Positions 27,668 through 36,400 of a stretch of 43,937 bases of DNA are shown one piece after another. The notes below the pieces were generated by a model, which had not been told where the DNA came from, did no database searches, and was given only the letters and a program-made list of their open reading frames with translations. Origin of the DNA: Rhodobium orientis. GTDB taxonomy: Bacteria > Pseudomonadota > Alphaproteobacteria > Rhizobiales > Rhodobiaceae. The stretch is from assembly GCF_003258835.1 (NCBI RefSeq), contig NZ_NPEV01000019.1, positions 1 through 43,937 on the forward strand, given 5' to 3'. The stretch's first letter is position 1; each line of letters begins with the position of its first letter. The translations under genes were made by a program, and so were the position numbers.

Positions 27668-27757
27668 TCTTTACCTCCCATGTCGGCGCTCGTCTCGTGC
27701 AGAGAGATAGAGCACCGGCATGACGAAAGCAGGGCGATGGATCAGGGGCCGAAGACC

Positions 27758-28378
27758 CTAGGGCGCATAGGGATGTCGGCCGGAAACGATGGCCTCTTCC
27801 AGGAGATCGAGCCGGTCCTGGCCCCAGAACGGCTCCCCTCTGAGCACGTAGCAGGGCGAGCCGATGATCTCCAGCGCGATGCCGTCGGCCTGGTTCTGCT
27901 CGTAGATCGCCTTGACCGCATCCGACTTTGCCGCCGTCAGCAGCGCATGGGCATCGTGGCCGGCATCGGCCAGCATCCCTTCCACCACATGCTCGTCGGC
28001 AACATCCTTGTCATATGCCCACATCGCCCGGAACGCCCGGTGCGAGAAGTCAGCCGGGCTCTCGCCGGCCTCCTGGATAGCGATCGCGGCGCAGTCGGCG
28101 AGCGTCGGCGCCGGATTGGCGAAGGCCGGCTGCAGGTTGAGCGGCAGGGCGCGCTTGTCGCGCCAGCGCTGCAGCTCGATCAAGCGGTAGTGCCGGCGCG
28201 CCGGATGGCGCTTCGGCAGCGGCAGGCCGCCGGTCGCCTCGAACACCGGGCCGAGGAAGACCGGCCGGTAACGAACCTTGACCCCGTGCCGGGCCGCCAT
28301 TTCCACGAAATGATCGTGGCCGAGATAGGCCCAGGGCGAGCCATGGGTATAGAAATAATCGACGGTGATTTCGGACAT
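27758..28378 (-). CDS. 2-hydroxychromene-2-carboxylate isomerase-like DsbA-fold protein
   Basis: This 206-residue protein belongs to the HCCA isomerase/kappa-class GST group, a thioredoxin-like fold with a helical insert that uses glutathione to isomerise aromatic breakdown products. The active-site region is VDYFYTHGSPWAYLGH, where the Ser replaces the cysteine of DsbA. The C-terminal signature GSPCYVLRGEPFWGQDRLDLLEE contains the cis-Pro loop and the conserved WGQDR. The helical domain lies at about 75-170. It is the last gene of a minus-strand cluster with two cupins and a GST. This suggests glutathione-linked handling of an aromatic or toxic compound, but no ring-cleaving enzyme is nearby. 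Confidence 0.88.
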   Translation of the reverse strand: MSEITVDYFYTHGSPWAYLGHDHFVEMAARHGVKVRYRPVFLGPVFEATGGLPLPKRHPARRHYRLIELQRWRDKRALPLNLQPAFANPAPTLADCAAIAIQEAGESPADFSHRAFRAMWAYDKDVADEHVVEGMLADAGHDAHALLTAAKSDAVKAIYEQNQADGIALEIIGSPCYVLRGEPFWGQDRLDLLEEAIVSGRHPYAP

Positions 28379-28480
28379 TTTTTACGAGCCCCCAACGCTA
28401 TGGTCCGGGCGCAGCCTCGCCCGGCCGGAAGCCCCCGTCAACGGGACCGATTGCACCATTGTGTGAAGCCGCGAACCGCC

Positions 28481-28942
28481 TCAGTCGCAGGCGCCTCCGT
28501 CCTTGCGGGTGAACACGAACCGGCCGTTTTCCTTGACCCCGGCAAGGTCGTCGTCGGGATAGGTGGCGCGCTCGGTCGGGCTCCGCGTGCCGACCTCCAG
28601 ATAGAAGGCCGGCCCGTCGGAGCGATTGACGAAATGGTGCCCGTTGGCAACCCCCGCCTTGAAGGTCGCCGCATCGCCCGCCGCCATCGGCGTTTCCCCG
28701 TCGTCCTCGATCAGCACCACCTCGCCGGAAACGACGAAGACGAACTCGTCCTCGTTTTCGTGCCAGTGCCGGAGCGCCGACATCGCCCCCGGATCGAGCC
28801 GGGTCAGGTGGGCGCCGAACTGGGTCAGCCCGCCAGCATCGCTGAGCCGCTTGCGCATTCGGCCGGCCACACGCTCGCGAAAGGGCGACGGGTAACTGCT
28901 GCCACCAGCCCACTCCATCGTCTCGATATCGACCTTCGGCAT
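28481..28942 (-). CDS. Cupin-domain protein A
   Basis: This 153-residue single-domain cupin has the first metal motif as RHWHENEDEFVFVVSGEVVL (His, His, Glu) and the second His in GVANGHHFVNRSDGP. Such proteins bind a metal ion in a small barrel; many are isomerases, dioxygenases or sugar-binding proteins. The N-terminus (MPKVDIETMEW) and the last 35 residues lie outside the barrel. AGGAAAG precedes the ATG. It starts 18 bases after the stop of cupin B, to which it is closely related, so the pair are products of a local duplication and probably co-translated. Function unknown. Confidence 0.88.
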   Translation of the reverse strand: MPKVDIETMEWAGGSSYPSPFRERVAGRMRKRLSDAGGLTQFGAHLTRLDPGAMSALRHWHENEDEFVFVVSGEVVLIEDDGETPMAAGDAATFKAGVANGHHFVNRSDGPAFYLEVGTRSPTERATYPDDDLAGVKENGRFVFTRKDGGACD

Positions 28943-28960
28943 CGCGCTTTCCTCGGCTGA

Positions 28961-29443
28961 TCAATCGACGGGTTTGGCCGTCGCATCGGAATAGGGCTTT
29001 CCGTCGCGGTGCAGCAGGCGATCGGTGCCGTTGACGATTTCCACGATCAGATCGTGCCCCGGATAGTGGCAGCGATCGCCGATCGCCCTGGTGCCGACCT
29101 CCAGCATCACCGCCTCCTCCGCGCCGCGATTCTCGATGTGGTGGCCGACGCCCGTGCCGGCCTTGAAGCCGGCCGCATCGCCCGGCCCGAGCGGCGTTTC
29201 GATGCCGCCCTCCACCAGCACCACGTCGCCGGCGAGCACGAAGACGAACTCGTCCTCGTTCTCGTGCCAGTGATTGAGCGAGGACCGGGCGCCCGGCTCG
29301 ACCCGGCAGAGATTGACACCGAACTGGGTGAGCCCCGCCGCATCGCCGAGCTTGGCCCGCGTCCGCCCGCCAAGCAGCTCGCCGAGCGCCCCGGAAAAAT
29401 CGGTCGGCAGCGCCGGCACCTTGACCACATCGATCTTCGGCAT
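28961..29443 (-). CDS. Cupin-domain protein B
   Basis: This 160-residue sister of cupin A has the metal motif NHWHENEDEFVFVLAGDVVL and the second His pair in TGVGHHIENRGAEEA. The shared blocks GLTQFGxxLxRxxPGA and HWHENEDEFVFV make the duplication plain. The ATG at 29443 is preceded by AGAAGGAGA, a strong ribosome binding site, with an A/T-rich spacer; the TTG just upstream is probably not used. The last 30 residues (ending DATAKPVD) differ from cupin A and may give different partners or substrates. It lies between a glutathione S-transferase gene and cupin A on the same strand. Confidence 0.88.
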   Translation of the reverse strand: MPKIDVVKVPALPTDFSGALGELLGGRTRAKLGDAAGLTQFGVNLCRVEPGARSSLNHWHENEDEFVFVLAGDVVLVEGGIETPLGPGDAAGFKAGTGVGHHIENRGAEEAVMLEVGTRAIGDRCHYPGHDLIVEIVNGTDRLLHRDGKPYSDATAKPVD

Positions 29444-29488
29444 CAAAAAATCTCCTTCTGAAGGAAACCGGCGGGTCCCGCCGTGAAC

Positions 29489-30124
29489 TCAGTCTTTTTC
29501 CGGCAGCGGGTGCCCGGGCATCAGGTCGTAAGGGTGCTTCCAGCCCGGCAGCGCCCGGATGCGGTCGAGCCATGCCGTAACCGCGGGATAGGCGGCAAGG
29601 TCGATGCCGATCTCGTCGGGCCAGAACAGGTAGCCGCAGAGCGAGAAGTCCGCCGTCGTCGGCCGCTCGCCGGCGACGAAATCCCGGCTTTTCAATTGCG
29701 CATCGAGGACGGCCAATGACCCCTTGGCGCGGCTTTCCAGAAAGTCGATCACCGCCGGATCGCCGGATTTTGCGAAGGTGCGCAGGAAACGCAGCGTCGC
29801 CACGTAGCTGGTCAGCTTGTGATTGTCGAACAGCGTCCAACGCAGCACCTCGCGCCGCTCGGCCTCGTCCACCGGCCGGTAGTTGCCGAGCGCCTCGGTG
29901 AGGTAGTCGAGGATGACGCCGGACTGGGAGAGCTTAACGTCGCCATGGACCAGCACCGGCACCTCGCCCATGACATTGAGGGCGCGGTATTCCGGTGTCC
30001 TCGTCTCGCCGTTGAAAAAATCGACGAAGCGCGGCTCCCAGTCGGCGGCGGAAAGCTCCAGCATCAGTGCCGCCTTGTAGGCGTTGCCGGATTGCGCGAA
30101 GCAGTAAAGGGTGTAGTCCGCCAA
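29489..30124 (-). CDS. Glutathione S-transferase family protein
   Basis: This 211-residue cytosolic GST has a thioredoxin-like N-terminal half (YTLYCFAQSGNAYKAALML, with S12 the likely glutathione-activating residue; GEVPVLVHGDVKLSQSGVIL, with the cis-Pro and Gln-Ser binding site). The all-helical C-terminal half contains the N-capping box region FVAGERPTTADFSLCGYLFW. The start is TTG at 30124: no ATG or GTG fits, and AAGGAGAT lies 6-7 bases before it, a strong site that decides this start. The gene lies in a minus-strand cluster with an NmrA-like reductase upstream and the cupins downstream. Together with the HCCA-isomerase-like gene it suggests a glutathione-based detoxifying unit. Confidence 0.92.
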   Translation of the reverse strand: MADYTLYCFAQSGNAYKAALMLELSAADWEPRFVDFFNGETRTPEYRALNVMGEVPVLVHGDVKLSQSGVILDYLTEALGNYRPVDEAERREVLRWTLFDNHKLTSYVATLRFLRTFAKSGDPAVIDFLESRAKGSLAVLDAQLKSRDFVAGERPTTADFSLCGYLFWPDEIGIDLAAYPAVTAWLDRIRALPGWKHPYDLMPGHPLPEKD

Positions 30125-30167
30125 GTGAGATCTCCTTGCTGGCTCTGTCGTGGTCCGCGGCGGCGCG

Positions 30168-31028
30168 TCAGCCGTATTTGCGTTTCAGATAGGATTCGAC
30201 GTCCTCCGGCGCACGGCCCGTCAGCGTCTCGATGTCGTCGGTAACGAGGTCGAACTCGCCGGCGGCAACGGCCCGGTAGAGGCTGGCGAGCGCCGTCGGC
30301 AGATAGTCCGGTGCCTCCGGCTCCTCGCACAGCCGGGCGAAATCCTGCTCGCTCATCGGATCGTAGAGGACCGGCTTGCCGGTGACGTCGGAGATGATGC
30401 CGGCGATCTCCACGAAGCCTTGCGCCTTCGGCCCGGTCAGCCGGTAGAGCCGGCCGTTCGCCGCATCCGACAGCGCCGCTTGCGCGATCGCCTCGGCGAG
30501 ATCGTCGCGGGTGACATAGGCGACCCGCCCCTCGCCGGCCGGATAGGGAATGCGGCCCATGGAAACGATCTCCGGCACCCAGTCGGCAAGCGGGTCGAGA
30601 TAGAGCCCGTCGCGCAGGATCGCCCACGCCATGCCGCTCTGGCGAACGGTCGCCTCGGCAAACAGCATGAAGGGCGAGACCGTGAAGTGGGATTCCGGCG
30701 TCGCCGGCAGGAACGAGGCGAATACGACCTTGCGAACGCTCGCCTCGCGCGCGGCGGTCAGCGCGTCGAAATGCTGGCGCACCCGGTCGACGACGGGCGC
30801 GAAGGTCGGGATCAGGATCGCGGTGTCGCAGCCCTCGAAGGCGATGCGCATCAGCGTCGGATCGTCATAGTCGAACCGCCGCGCCTCGGCGCCGCGCACC
30901 CGGAGCGGCTCGATGCGCTCCAGCCGCCGCGCGCCGGCCACGACCGCGACGTCGGCATCGAGGAGATGGCCGGCAATGCGCCCGCCGAGCGCGCCGGAGG
31001 CTCCCGAGACGAACACTTTTCTGGTCAT
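30168..31028 (-). CDS. NmrA-like NAD(P)-binding oxidoreductase
   Basis: This 286-residue atypical short-chain dehydrogenase starts KVFVSGASGALGGRIAGHLL, the dinucleotide-binding loop (GASGALGG). The body matches the NmrA/QOR2 type: AVVAGARRLERIEPLRVRGA sets the cofactor preference region, and MAWAILRDGLYLD and YVTRDDLAEAIAQAAL are typical of that group. The classical Tyr-x3-Lys motif is absent, as expected for NmrA-like proteins, which either reduce quinones or only sense the cofactor ratio. A promoter with a 17-bp spacer is visible just upstream. It is the first structural gene after the MerR regulator, so it is probably that regulator's target. Confidence 0.85.
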   Translation of the reverse strand: MTRKVFVSGASGALGGRIAGHLLDADVAVVAGARRLERIEPLRVRGAEARRFDYDDPTLMRIAFEGCDTAILIPTFAPVVDRVRQHFDALTAAREASVRKVVFASFLPATPESHFTVSPFMLFAEATVRQSGMAWAILRDGLYLDPLADWVPEIVSMGRIPYPAGEGRVAYVTRDDLAEAIAQAALSDAANGRLYRLTGPKAQGFVEIAGIISDVTGKPVLYDPMSEQDFARLCEEPEAPDYLPTALASLYRAVAAGEFDLVTDDIETLTGRAPEDVESYLKRKYG

Positions 31029-31066
31029 GGAACGGCCCCCGCGACGGGTTTGATAACTGGACCCGC

Positions 31067-31095
31067 AGTTTAGCGAGGCCTCCGCCGGGGAACAA
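31067..31095 (-). promoter_or_regulatory. Sigma70-like promoter for the reductase-GST-cupin cluster
   Basis: On the minus strand TTGTTC (31095-31090) and TAAACT (31072-31067) are spaced by exactly 17 bp. The transcript would start near 31060, about 30 bases before the reductase start codon. This is a prediction by eye. Confidence 0.5.
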
Positions 31096-31128
31096 ATTCA
31101 ATCGCGTTCATGGCACGGCGATGACGGT

Positions 31129-31593
31129 TCAGCCGGCGCGGGATTCCCGCTCGCGCACCATGCCGGAGACGATCTCCACGGTGCGGCCGAGCTCTTCGAT
31201 CGCCTGCTCGATGTCGCGCTTCTGGGCCTCCAGATGGGCGATCTGCTCCTGGAACCGGTCGAGCGCGGCGCGCATCTGCGAGACCTCGCCGTCGCGCAGG
31301 TCGTAGAGGCCGAGCATGTTGCGGATTTCCTCCAGCGAAAACCCGACCCGCTTGCCCATCAGGACAAGTTTGAGCCGCGCCCGGTCGCGCCGGCTGTAGA
31401 GCCGGGTGGTGCCGCGCCGGCGCGGGTTGATCAGCCCCTTGTCCTCGTAGAAGCGCAGCGTCCGCAGCGTCACGTCGAATTCGCGCGCCAGTTCGCCGAT
31501 CGTGTAGTGGGTCTTGTTGCCGTCGTCGTGGACGGCCCGGTCGGCCACTGTGCTCCTGTCGTCCCGTGCGCTCGCGCTGTCGTCTCGCGCCAT
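31129..31593 (-). CDS. MerR-family regulator, LiuR-like
   Basis: This 154-residue regulator has a MerR DNA-binding domain: YTIGELAREFDVTLRTLRFY is the helix-turn-helix, EDKGLINPRRRGTTRLYSRR the wing, and the second helical pair follows (LVLMGKRVGFSLEEIRNMLG). A long dimer coiled coil follows (ALDRFQEQIAHLEAQKRDIE). No Cys metal site is present. The overall form matches the LiuR subgroup, which controls branched-chain amino acid and acyl-CoA breakdown, although none of those enzymes is in the window. The start MARDDSAS is preferred over one 24 bases upstream because GAGGA precedes it; the first 30 residues are a disordered leader. A promoter with an operator-like spacer lies upstream, pointing to self-control. 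Confidence 0.9.
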   Translation of the reverse strand: MARDDSASARDDRSTVADRAVHDDGNKTHYTIGELAREFDVTLRTLRFYEDKGLINPRRRGTTRLYSRRDRARLKLVLMGKRVGFSLEEIRNMLGLYDLRDGEVSQMRAALDRFQEQIAHLEAQKRDIEQAIEELGRTVEIVSGMVRERESRAG

Positions 31594-31640
31594 CTCGTTA
31601 TTTCCTCGCTGTCGCAAAGCCCCCGCCTTTGCAAGCGGAC

Positions 31641-31669
31641 AAACTAAATTCCGTAAACGTAAGCGTCAA
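31641..31669 (-). promoter_or_regulatory. Promoter and operator of the MerR-type regulator gene
   Basis: On the minus strand TTGACG (31669-31664) and TAGTTT (31646-31641) are spaced by 17 bp. The spacer is CTTACGTTTACGGAATT, containing the ACGTTTACG core seen in LiuR-type sites. A MerR-family protein bound in its own promoter spacer is the usual arrangement. The hexamers and spacing are seen; binding is inferred. Confidence 0.5.
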
Positions 31670-31793
31670 GCAACCGCGCCGGTCGCTATACGTCGCATCC
31701 ATCCGGTCGGGGCCGCGGCTCGTCCCGGAACGGAACGTCCCGGTGATCCGCCGTTAAGCCCTGTTACCGGTTTATGCATTTACCGATGGAGGG

Positions 31794-31809
31794 TTAACGG
31801 GTTGTTTAC
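31794..31809 (+). promoter_or_regulatory. Possible CtrA site upstream of the PodJ-like gene
   Basis: TTAACGGGTTGTTTAC fits the CtrA pattern TTAA-N7-TTAAC with one mismatch (TTTAC). A second, less good TTAA-N6-TTAC occurs at 31754-31767. They lie about 250-300 bases before the start codon. Polar factor genes of this type are under cell-cycle control in Caulobacter, which makes the site plausible but not proven. Confidence 0.3.
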
Positions 31810-32055
31810 CCTAAATCGCGCAAATTCGCCCGGAACGCATTGACATTCCGCCACTCCGCCAGGTGCGATTCCCGCCACTGGCGTTCCGGGAATCCGGGGG
31901 AGCCCGTGGCGGATGGACTCCGACGGCCAACGAAGAGGTCCGCCTTGAACCGGCATCTCCTGAAGGAGCTTCCCGGCAAAGAAACGCCAACGACGACGGC
32001 GGCAGACCTTTCCCGTTCGTTCCGCCGGGCCGAAGACCCGACAGGTGGGTGAGCC

Positions 32056-35000
32056 ATGTTCCGCAACCGTCCCAATGCCCATGCCGCAACGCCCCGGTCC
32101 GCGCCGGCCGGTCGCCATGGGCCGTCCGACCCGCTCTCCGACCTCAACAGCCGGCTCGATGCGCTGTCCGAACGCCTGGGCCAGTTGAATGCCGGCGCCA
32201 CAGCGAAAATGCCGCCGCGCCGCGAGACGAAGGCCCCGCGGGGCGACGATCTCGCCGGCATTGCCGAGACGGTCGACCGGCTGATGAACAAGCTCGACGC
32301 CCGGTCCTCGACCCGCGAGAGCCGTGATCCCGCCGCCGGTCGCAATGGCAACGCGCCCAACGCCGCTGCCCGCGCCGACGCCTCCCGCGACCGCATCGAC
32401 GCCATCCTGGAAACGCTCGACGGCATCGACCGGCGCATGCGCAACCTTCCGGCCAATGGCGAGGCGCCGTCCCAGGACCGGCGCACCGTCGCGGCGACCC
32501 GCGCCCCGTCCTTCGAGGCGGCGGACAGCGAGGAGGACGCCCTGCGCCGGGCCATTGACGAAATCACCGCCCGCCAGCACAGCCTCGACCACGACGGATA
32601 CCCGATCCACAACCATAACACCGGCCGCGAGCCTGCGCGCCGCAACGCCGTTGACGCCCGCGACGCCTCCTATGACCGGGAGCGCTCCCGCGATCGGGAT
32701 GAAAAAAGCTTCGGCCTGCCGGACGTGGAGCACCACTTCAAGGCGCTGGCGGAGAAGATCGATTCCCTGCGCCAGAGCGACACCGAGGCTGCCGTCGAAC
32801 GGCTGCGCCGGGAGATCGGCAATCTGCGCCACGAGATCGAGCGCCGCGACACCGTCGGCCTGTCCGACGAGGACGCGACGATGATCCGCGCCCTCGGCCA
32901 GAAGGTCGAGACGCTGTCGGCCGCCCAGACCGACCCGCGCGCCGTCGAGGCGCTGCGCGACGAGATCGCCGAACTGCGCCAGAGCGTCATCTCCGGCAAT
33001 GTGGAAGGCACCCTGCACAGCCTGGAATCCGGCTACCAGCACATCGTGGAGCGGCTCGACGAGATGCGCCGCACCGTCGGCGATCCGCGCCTTCTGGTAC
33101 GCCTTGCCGACCGCATCGACACCATCGATTCGGCCCTCAAGACCATTCCCCAGGTCGGGCAGATCAACACGCTGGAACAGCGGGTCACCTCGCTGGCGCG
33201 CCAGATCGACGGCCTCTCCCTGGACATGAACGATCCGGCGATCGGCCAGTTGGAAAACCAGATCGCCGACCTCAAGGGCCTGTTCAGCGGCCTCGACACC
33301 CAGGCCGCCGTTGCCACCCTCGACCAGCAGCTCCGCGCCCTGCACGACAAGATCGACGGCCTGGAGCGGCTCGCCGCCGAACCGCCGGCCCAGCCCGAGC
33401 CTGCCGGCGACGGCTACCTGGAAGCCATCGAGCGGCTGTCCGGCCAGATCGAGGACCTGCGCGACGCCATGACCGGCGGCCGCGACACCGATCGCTTCAC
33501 GCTGATCGAGAGCAATATCGCCTCCGTCGCCCAGAAGCTCGACGAGCTGGAAGACGCCCGCACCCAGGACGACGCCATCCTCGCCCTGGAGCGCCGCATC
33601 GACGACATGATCGGCCGCGTCGAGGAGATCGTGCCTGGCACCGACACCGGCTCCGGCGATGCCTTTGCCGCGCTGGAAGCCCGCATCAACCAGATCGCCG
33701 ACCGCCTCGACAGCTTCGAGCCGGGCCGCCAGATGGGCGACGGCGCCGCCTTCGCCGAGCTGGAAGAGACCATCCAGCGCATCGACGACGCCCTGCAGCG
33801 CACCTCCGGCAGCGACGCGCTGGCCGCTCTCGACCGCAAGGTCGCCTCCCTTGCCGGCCAGCTCGACGACCTCGGCCGCGCCCCGCTCGACCTTTCCGAG
33901 ATGGCCAATCTGCGCGACGAGATCGCCGGCATGCGGATGGCCTTCTCCAAGCCGATCCCGGTCGACCTGACCCGGCTGGAACGCCAGATCCACAACCTCG
34001 CCGACAAGGTGAACGGCAGCAGAGGCGGCTTCGATGCGAACGCCCTTGCCCACCTGGAGGACCAGGTCGCGCGCATCGCCCAGCTTCTCGGCGACCGCAC
34101 CGAGCAGTCCGAGGCGCTGGGCGCGATCGAGACCGCGCTCACCCATCTCGACCGCCGGCTGGACACCAACCGCGACGAGACGGCCCGCGCCGCGCGCGAC
34201 GCCGCCCGCGAGGCGATCGCCGAATTCGCCCGCAACGGCAGCGTCGGCGGCAGCCTCGACAATGACGAGCAGATCCGCGAGCTGCAGTTCCACCTCGACA
34301 AGCTGCGCGCCACCACCGTCGATTCCGCCGAACGCACCCAGGACACGCTCGTCACCCTGCACGACGCCCTGCAGTCGATTTCATCGAAGCTCACCGGCTT
34401 CGCGCCGGCCAATGCCGACGCCGAGCCCCGCGGCATCGCCGTCAACGACACCACGGCCTATGACGGTGGCCGGTCCCGCGGCGCCGGCCCCGACCGGTTC
34501 GCCGCCGTCAGTGGCGCAACGCTCGACGCCTCGACCCGCCCGCAGCACGCAGCGGAGCCCCAGCACCGCGAACCGCGCGGCCCGCTGCCGGGCAGCGCCG
34601 AGGACAGCCGCCCGCTGGAGCCGGGTGCCGGCCGTCCCGAACAGAGCCGTGCCGACCTGGACCACAACGAACCCTATCGCCCCGACATGCCGCGCGAGCC
34701 CCAGGCCCGCCGCGTCGAAGTCGATCCTGACGTGCCACTGGAACCGGGCACGATGGCCGAAACGCTGCCGCCCGATCCGGCCGGCCGCGACCGCAAGACC
34801 GATTTCATCGCCGCCGCCCGCCGCGCCGCACAGGCCGCGGCCGCCGAGGCGGACGGCGCCGCCAACGCCAAGCCGGCCAGGAAACGGAACTGGTTCCGCC
34901 GCCGCAAGGGCGAGCCCGCGACGAAAGCGCCCGAACGGCAGGATCCGGTCCCGCACATGGAAGAGCCGGCGCCGGAGGACGACATCTACGCGACGCCGCT

Positions 35001-36366
35001 CGCCGGCAGCAGCAACGGCCCTGAGGAAGACGGCGGCAGCGGCATCAGCGGAGCCCTGAAGAAATACCGTCGGCCGCTGATGATCGCCGCCATCGGCCTT
35101 ATCGTCATCTTCCTCGGCAACCAGCTCATGAAGGCGTTCCTGACGCCGGTGAACGAGACCGCCGCGATCGAGCAGAGCGTCGCCCCGGCGACACCGGCGC
35201 CGGCCGCCGAAGAGCCCGCGCCGGCACCGATGGACGAGGTCCCGAGCCTCACGCCGGCGGCCCCGGTCGACGATGACCGCTCGTCCAGCATCGCCGATCC
35301 CGCAGGCACCGACACCGATCCGGAGACCACCTCCGCGGTCGGCTTCGACATGGCGACCGCGCCCGATACGCCGGCAACCACCGGCCCGCAGGCCGACACC
35401 GCGCGCCAGGCCCTTGGCGGCGACACGGCGCCGGAGACCGTTACCGCCTACGCACCCGAAACCGGCAGCGCGCCGGCCGCCCTTGCCATGCCGCCGGCCG
35501 ATGTCGGGCCGATCGCGCTGCGCGCCGCCGCCGCCGACGGCAATCCCGACGCCCAGTTCGAGGTCGCCGCCCGCTACACCGAAGGCCGCGGCGTCCGCCC
35601 CGACCTGAAGCTCGCCGCCAAATGGTACCGGCTTGCCGCCGACCAGGGCCTTGCCCCGGCCGAATACCGGCTCGGCAGCCTCTATGAAAAGGGCACCGGG
35701 GTCGCCAAGGACATGGACGAGGCCCGCAAGTGGTATCGCCGCGCCGCCGAAAAGGGCAACACCAAGGCCATGCACAATCTGGCCGTCCTCTACGCCGAAG
35801 GCGCCAGCGGCTCGCCGGACTTTTCCTCCGCTGCCCGTTGGTTCAACAAGGCGGCCGCTGCGGGCGTCCGCGACAGCCAGTACAATCTCGGCATCCTCCA
35901 TGCCCGCGGCCTCGGCGTCGCCCAGGACCTGAAAGAGTCCTACAAATGGTTCGCGCTCGCCGCCCGCCAGGGCGACAGCGACGCCGGCAAGAAGCGCGAT
36001 GAGATCGCCAACGCGCTCGACCGCCAGGGCCTCGCCGCGGCGCGGCTGGCGGTGGAGACTTGGCGCGCGACCCCGGTCGACCAGAAGGCCAACACCATCG
36101 CCCCGCACGAGGAGTGGGGCGCCAAGCCCGAGCGGTCCGCCTCTGCCAGGCCGCAGCCGGCGCCGGTGCAACTGACCCAGCAGCAGCTCACCCAGAGCGC
36201 CCAGCAGCTCCTGACTGAACTCGGCTACGACCCCGGCCCGGCCGACGGCGTCTCCGGTCCGCGCACCCGCGACGCGGTGATGGATTTCCAGCGCAAGGCC
36301 GGCCTGCCGGTTACCGGCCAGGTCGACGGCCGGCTGATCAAGGCGCTGTCCAAGGAAACGATCTGA
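32056..36366 (+). CDS. PodJ-like polar localisation protein (coiled coil, TM, Sel1 repeats, PG-binding)
   Basis: This 1436-residue protein has the domain order of PodJ, the alphaproteobacterial polar scaffold. The cytoplasmic part runs to about residue 1005: a long series of coiled-coil segments rich in LDxLxxxI heptads (from LNSRLDALSERLGQ onward, to about 780), then a Pro/Glu/Arg-rich disordered linker. One membrane helix (LMIAAIGLIVIFLGNQL) lies at about 1010-1027. The periplasmic part has a Pro/Ala linker, four Sel1-type repeats (about 1154-1320; for example KWYRLAADQGLAPAEYRLGS), and a C-terminal peptidoglycan-binding domain (about 1375-1433, LLTELGYDPGPADGVSGPRT). It is longer than Caulobacter PodJ (about 974), chiefly in the coiled coil. 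AGGTGGGTGAG precedes the ATG. A strong hairpin follows. It likely marks one cell pole and recruits division and envelope factors. Confidence 0.85.
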   Translation: MFRNRPNAHAATPRSAPAGRHGPSDPLSDLNSRLDALSERLGQLNAGATAKMPPRRETKAPRGDDLAGIAETVDRLMNKLDARSSTRESRDPAAGRNGNAPNAAARADASRDRIDAILETLDGIDRRMRNLPANGEAPSQDRRTVAATRAPSFEAADSEEDALRRAIDEITARQHSLDHDGYPIHNHNTGREPARRNAVDARDASYDRERSRDRDEKSFGLPDVEHHFKALAEKIDSLRQSDTEAAVERLRREIGNLRHEIERRDTVGLSDEDATMIRALGQKVETLSAAQTDPRAVEALRDEIAELRQSVISGNVEGTLHSLESGYQHIVERLDEMRRTVGDPRLLVRLADRIDTIDSALKTIPQVGQINTLEQRVTSLARQIDGLSLDMNDPAIGQLENQIADLKGLFSGLDTQAAVATLDQQLRALHDKIDGLERLAAEPPAQPEPAGDGYLEAIERLSGQIEDLRDAMTGGRDTDRFTLIESNIASVAQKLDELEDARTQDDAILALERRIDDMIGRVEEIVPGTDTGSGDAFAALEARINQIADRLDSFEPGRQMGDGAAFAELEETIQRIDDALQRTSGSDALAALDRKVASLAGQLDDLGRAPLDLSEMANLRDEIAGMRMAFSKPIPVDLTRLERQIHNLADKVNGSRGGFDANALAHLEDQVARIAQLLGDRTEQSEALGAIETALTHLDRRLDTNRDETARAARDAAREAIAEFARNGSVGGSLDNDEQIRELQFHLDKLRATTVDSAERTQDTLVTLHDALQSISSKLTGFAPANADAEPRGIAVNDTTAYDGGRSRGAGPDRFAAVSGATLDASTRPQHAAEPQHREPRGPLPGSAEDSRPLEPGAGRPEQSRADLDHNEPYRPDMPREPQARRVEVDPDVPLEPGTMAETLPPDPAGRDRKTDFIAAARRAAQAAAAEADGAANAKPARKRNWFRRRKGEPATKAPERQDPVPHMEEPAPEDDIYATPLAGSSNGPEEDGGSGISGALKKYRRPLMIAAIGLIVIFLGNQLMKAFLTPVNETAAIEQSVAPATPAPAAEEPAPAPMDEVPSLTPAAPVDDDRSSSIADPAGTDTDPETTSAVGFDMATAPDTPATTGPQADTARQALGGDTAPETVTAYAPETGSAPAALAMPPADVGPIALRAAAADGNPDAQFEVAARYTEGRGVRPDLKLAAKWYRLAADQGLAPAEYRLGSLYEKGTGVAKDMDEARKWYRRAAEKGNTKAMHNLAVLYAEGASGSPDFSSAARWFNKAAAAGVRDSQYNLGILHARGLGVAQDLKESYKWFALAARQGDSDAGKKRDEIANALDRQGLAAARLAVETWRATPVDQKANTIAPHEEWGAKPERSASARPQPAPVQLTQQQLTQSAQQLLTELGYDPGPADGVSGPRTRDAVMDFQRKAGLPVTGQVDGRLIKALSKETI

Positions 36367-36400
36367 CCGGGCGAGCGGGGCGGCCTCGGAACCGACACGG

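Larger units (their letters stand above)
31594..32055. other. 462-bp divergent region between MerR and PodJ-like genes
   Basis: This stretch holds the regulator promoter at its left and the promoter of the PodJ-like gene at its right. GANTC sites (31867-31871, 31916-31920) and a CtrA-like site lie upstream of the PodJ-like gene. The plus-strand frames across 31863-32055 have no ribosome binding site or family match. No gene is supported. Confidence 0.5.

Noticed and set aside
31727-31757. EcfG/RpoE2 stress promoter (GGAAC ... CGTT)
   Set aside because: The spacer is 15 bases, one or two short of the usual 16-17, and it lies 300 bases before the next plus-strand gene.
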